From contig NZ_AHMP02000003.1 in the NCBI RefSeq assembly GCF_000243735.2, positions 2,034,001 to 2,098,000 of the forward strand: a stretch of 64,000 bases of DNA, read 5' to 3'. This stretch comes from Leptospira kmetyi serovar Malaysia str. Bejo-Iso9. GTDB taxonomy: Bacteria; Spirochaetota; Leptospiria; Leptospirales; Leptospiraceae. Made by a program: the position numbers and the translations under genes. The stretch's first letter is position 1; each line of letters opens with the position of its first letter. Below, piece by piece: positions 61,842-64,000 of this stretch. Below the pieces are notes generated by a model that was given only the letters and a program-made list of their open reading frames with translations, was not told the origin of the DNA and did no database searches.

Positions 61842-63629
61842 TTGGAAGCTAACACGAAGATCTTTGCGAATCCTGACGAGATGGTCCGAAAAACGGTTCG
61901 TCCCGGTATGCATATACATCTTTCGGCGACGATGTCCAGACCCAACGCGCTTATCTATTCTCTCGCACGTTGTTTTCAGAATACGAATCCCGAATTCGTA
62001 ATCAGTATGGCGGGAATTCATTCGAGCGCGCACGCGCTTACGATCGCCAAGATCGTAAAACGTATGATCACCGGTTTCGCGGGAGACAATTATCCGAAAC
62101 CCTCTCCTAATTCATTATATTCTAATTTACTAGAAGGAAAACCTTTCGAGTTGGAACTCTGGTCCCTTCTCAGCATCGTACAAAGATTGATGGCCGGTGC
62201 GATGCGTCTTCCCGGTTTTATCACCAACTCTCTTTTGGGAAGCGATCTCATTCTCGACAAGTTAGGCAAAACAGCGTTCTTGTTTCCCGATCCTCAAAAC
62301 AAATCCCCAGGTCCCAACGGTTCTCCCGGTCCCGATTACAAAGGGAAGAAAGGAGTGGATCTTGCGTACATTCTTCCCTTAAATCCGGATCTTACTTTTG
62401 TTCACGCGGTGGTCGGAGACGAAGAAGGAAATCTCGTTCTTTGTCCTCCGAGCGGAGAAGGATATTGGGGAGCCTTGGCCGCCCAACAAGGAGTGATCGC
62501 GACCGTGGAAAGAATCGTTCCGAAAGGTTCGATTCCCGCGGAGCTGGTTACGATTCCGGGAAACCGAGTGAAAGCGGTCGCAGTCGCGGAGTTCGGCGCA
62601 CATCCTCAATCCCTGCGCGTTTACGATCTTCCCGGAATTCCCGCGTTTGAAGGTCTTTCCACCTATCTCGACGACTACGAATTTCAGATCGAAGCCAACG
62701 AAGCCGCCAACGTTCCTTCCCGCGCCGAAAAATGGTACGCGGATTTCGTAAATATCGAAGGCGGCCACGAAGAATATTTGGAACGTCTCGGACGTACTCG
62801 TCTAAGAAGATTAAAGAATATTCCCGAGGAAAACAAAGCGGAGAAATTAGAAGATCCTAAAACGGTCAACGACTCGGAACAGATGATCATTCTCGCGGCG
62901 AGAGCGATTCAAGAATACGTAAAGGAAAAAGGTTACAAAACCATTCTCGCCGGAATCGGTGCGGCTCATATCTCCGCTTGGACCGCGGCGCGTTTTTTGG
63001 AAAAGGAAGGAATTTCAGTAAAGGTCATCACCGAACTCGGTTTCTTTTCGATGAAGCCGCATACGGGAGACGTTTTTCTTTTCAGTCAGCTTCATACGAA
63101 GGACTGTACGATGCTTTCCGATATCACGAGCATTCTCGGGACGGTCGTTCCCGATCATTGTCTCGGCGTGTTAGGCGCCGCAGAAGTGGATTGGTTCGGT
63201 AACATCAACTCCACGAAAACCGCAAAGGGAAAATTTCTCGTGGGTTCGGGCGGAGCGAACGACATCGCGGCGGTTGCGGATTGTATCGTAGTCGCGAAAG
63301 CGAATCGCGGAAGATTCGTAAAACACGTACACTACATCACGTCCGTCGGAGATCGTGTGATGGAAGCGGTTTGTCAATTCGGAAGATTCAAAAGACAACC
63401 GAACTCGGATCACGTATTCGAATTTACGCATTGGATCGCCCCTCCTTCGGACGAGGAGATGGAACCGGAAGAAGCGGTTCTTCGTTATACTTCTTGGCTT
63501 CCTCCGGACGAGGACATTCCTCTTCAGGAAGAATCTCCGGTGACCGCGGAAGAACTCACCGTTTTACGCGAATTGGATCCGGAAAAGATTTACATAGAAC
63601 AGTTTATGGTATATACAAGACTTCCGTAA
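61842..63629 (+). CDS. Fused family I CoA-transferase (A and B subunits in one chain)
   Basis: The 595-residue protein looks like a glutaconate/3-oxoacid CoA-transferase-type enzyme with both subunits joined. The N-terminal half contains VRPGMHIHLSATMSRPNAL, GFAGDNYPKP and FVHAVVGDEEGNLVLCPP. The C-terminal half (from about residue 345) has MIILAARAIQEYV, the AGIGAAHISAWTAARFL block, TELGFFSMKP and VGSGGANDIAAVADCIVVA. Related two-subunit enzymes include IpdAB of steroid-ring degradation. The start is a TTG at 61842; no ATG precedes the domain. A ketoacyl synthase III gene follows 33 bases on. Confidence 0.8.
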   Translation: MEANTKIFANPDEMVRKTVRPGMHIHLSATMSRPNALIYSLARCFQNTNPEFVISMAGIHSSAHALTIAKIVKRMITGFAGDNYPKPSPNSLYSNLLEGKPFELELWSLLSIVQRLMAGAMRLPGFITNSLLGSDLILDKLGKTAFLFPDPQNKSPGPNGSPGPDYKGKKGVDLAYILPLNPDLTFVHAVVGDEEGNLVLCPPSGEGYWGALAAQQGVIATVERIVPKGSIPAELVTIPGNRVKAVAVAEFGAHPQSLRVYDLPGIPAFEGLSTYLDDYEFQIEANEAANVPSRAEKWYADFVNIEGGHEEYLERLGRTRLRRLKNIPEENKAEKLEDPKTVNDSEQMIILAARAIQEYVKEKGYKTILAGIGAAHISAWTAARFLEKEGISVKVITELGFFSMKPHTGDVFLFSQLHTKDCTMLSDITSILGTVVPDHCLGVLGAAEVDWFGNINSTKTAKGKFLVGSGGANDIAAVADCIVVAKANRGRFVKHVHYITSVGDRVMEAVCQFGRFKRQPNSDHVFEFTHWIAPPSDEEMEPEEAVLRYTSWLPPDEDIPLQEESPVTAEELTVLRELDPEKIYIEQFMVYTRLP

Positions 63630-63662
63630 TAAAATGAAATTTGAATTTACTAGAGGACCCTT

Positions 63663-64000
63663 ATGAGCGGAAAAAATCTAACGTCGAACGGAGTAAGAAT
63701 CACCGGTTTCGGTCATTATTTCCCCGAACAGATCGTAACCAACGAGGAGATCCGCTCCCGATTGAAATTTCCGGAAATGCATCCCGCCGAAAAAGCGGTG
63801 ATCTGAAACATCGGAGTCAACGAAAGAAGAAGGGCCAACGAAAAAGAAACTCCTATGTTTATGGCGGCCAAGGTCGCGGAGATGGCTTTGAAGGACGCGG
63901 GTAAAAAACCGGAGGACGTGGATCTCTACATTCTCGCGAACTGGACCGATCGTTATTATCTTCCCGATCTCGCGCCTCAGGCTTCCAAACTTTCGGGAAC
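63663..64000 (+). pseudogene. 3-oxoacyl-ACP synthase III-like gene with an in-frame stop, cut by the window edge
   Basis: After GAGGA (63651 onward) an ATG at 63663 opens a frame reading VRITGFGHYFPEQIVTNEEI, the start of a FabH/KAS III-type protein. Codon 48 is TGA (63804-63806). Past it the same frame continues with NIGVNERRRANEKETPMFMA, DAGKKPEDVDLYILAN and further family-like sequence to the window end. One base change (from TGG or GGA) would explain the stop. It could be a recent nonsense mutation or a sequence error. The catalytic Cys lies outside the window. The gene follows the CoA-transferase and probably belongs to its operon. Confidence 0.75.

Overview
The window looks like chromosomal DNA of a spirochaete of the genus Leptospira. 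The evidence is a DUF1564-type protein (a family I know only from Leptospira), many lipoproteins with relaxed spirochaetal lipoboxes ending in Cys, the rplU-prp-rpmA-obgE-proB-proA-nadD gene order, an LpxC-type lipid A gene, and heavy use of TTG/GTG starts. The species cannot be fixed from the sequence alone. No phage, insertion sequence, CRISPR array, rRNA or tRNA was recognised. Genes are densely packed, often with 4-base start/stop overlaps.

Layout. 1-7.5 kb: start of purL, a flavin reductase, a DUF3089 lipoprotein, YqeK, and an envelope-sugar group (GT39 transferase, GT2 polyprenyl-sugar synthase, PHP-domain protein). 7.6-17.5 kb: small regulated units: a WYL regulator divergent from an SDR operon, a 7TM-DISM adenylate cyclase divergent from a dienelactone hydrolase, a GH13 alpha-glucosidase, a MarR/FabG-like pair sharing a palindromic operator, and a divergent LpxC paralogue. 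17.6-28 kb: after a 1-kb intergenic stretch comes the housekeeping run rplU, prp, rpmA, obgE, proB, proA, nadD, then a rhomboid protease with a zinc ribbon, murF, purE and purK.

28-41.5 kb: a large FG-GAP lipoprotein; a minus-strand operon (small ORF, radC, wzm, wzt, then ugd) joining a RadC protein to polysaccharide export; a divergent two-gene secreted/outer-membrane unit; then pssA, tsaD, ctp, a small lipoprotein and lexA. The promoters of the radC operon and of lexA carry the same palindrome, ACTA-N7-TAGT, pointing to a shared repressor, probably LexA.

41.5-64 kb: an efflux operon (lipoprotein, TolC, CzcB-like adaptor) without its pump; a DUF1564 gene; a TPR protein with an Mrr-like C-terminus; a five-gene operon (short FtsX-type permease, ABC ATPase, ROK kinase, HIT protein, UPF0104 membrane protein); a haem-c sensor kinase; two lipoproteins; a second adenylate cyclase; fabF with a SiaB-like protein and a convergent PP2C phosphatase; an SDR with a thioesterase/four-helix-bundle fusion; and a fused CoA-transferase followed by a ketoacyl synthase III gene broken by an in-frame TGA.

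Signalling and lipid/envelope metabolism dominate. Two cyclases, a haem kinase, a PP2C/SiaB pair and three one-component regulators sit beside genes for acyl chains, phospholipid, lipid A and surface polysaccharide.
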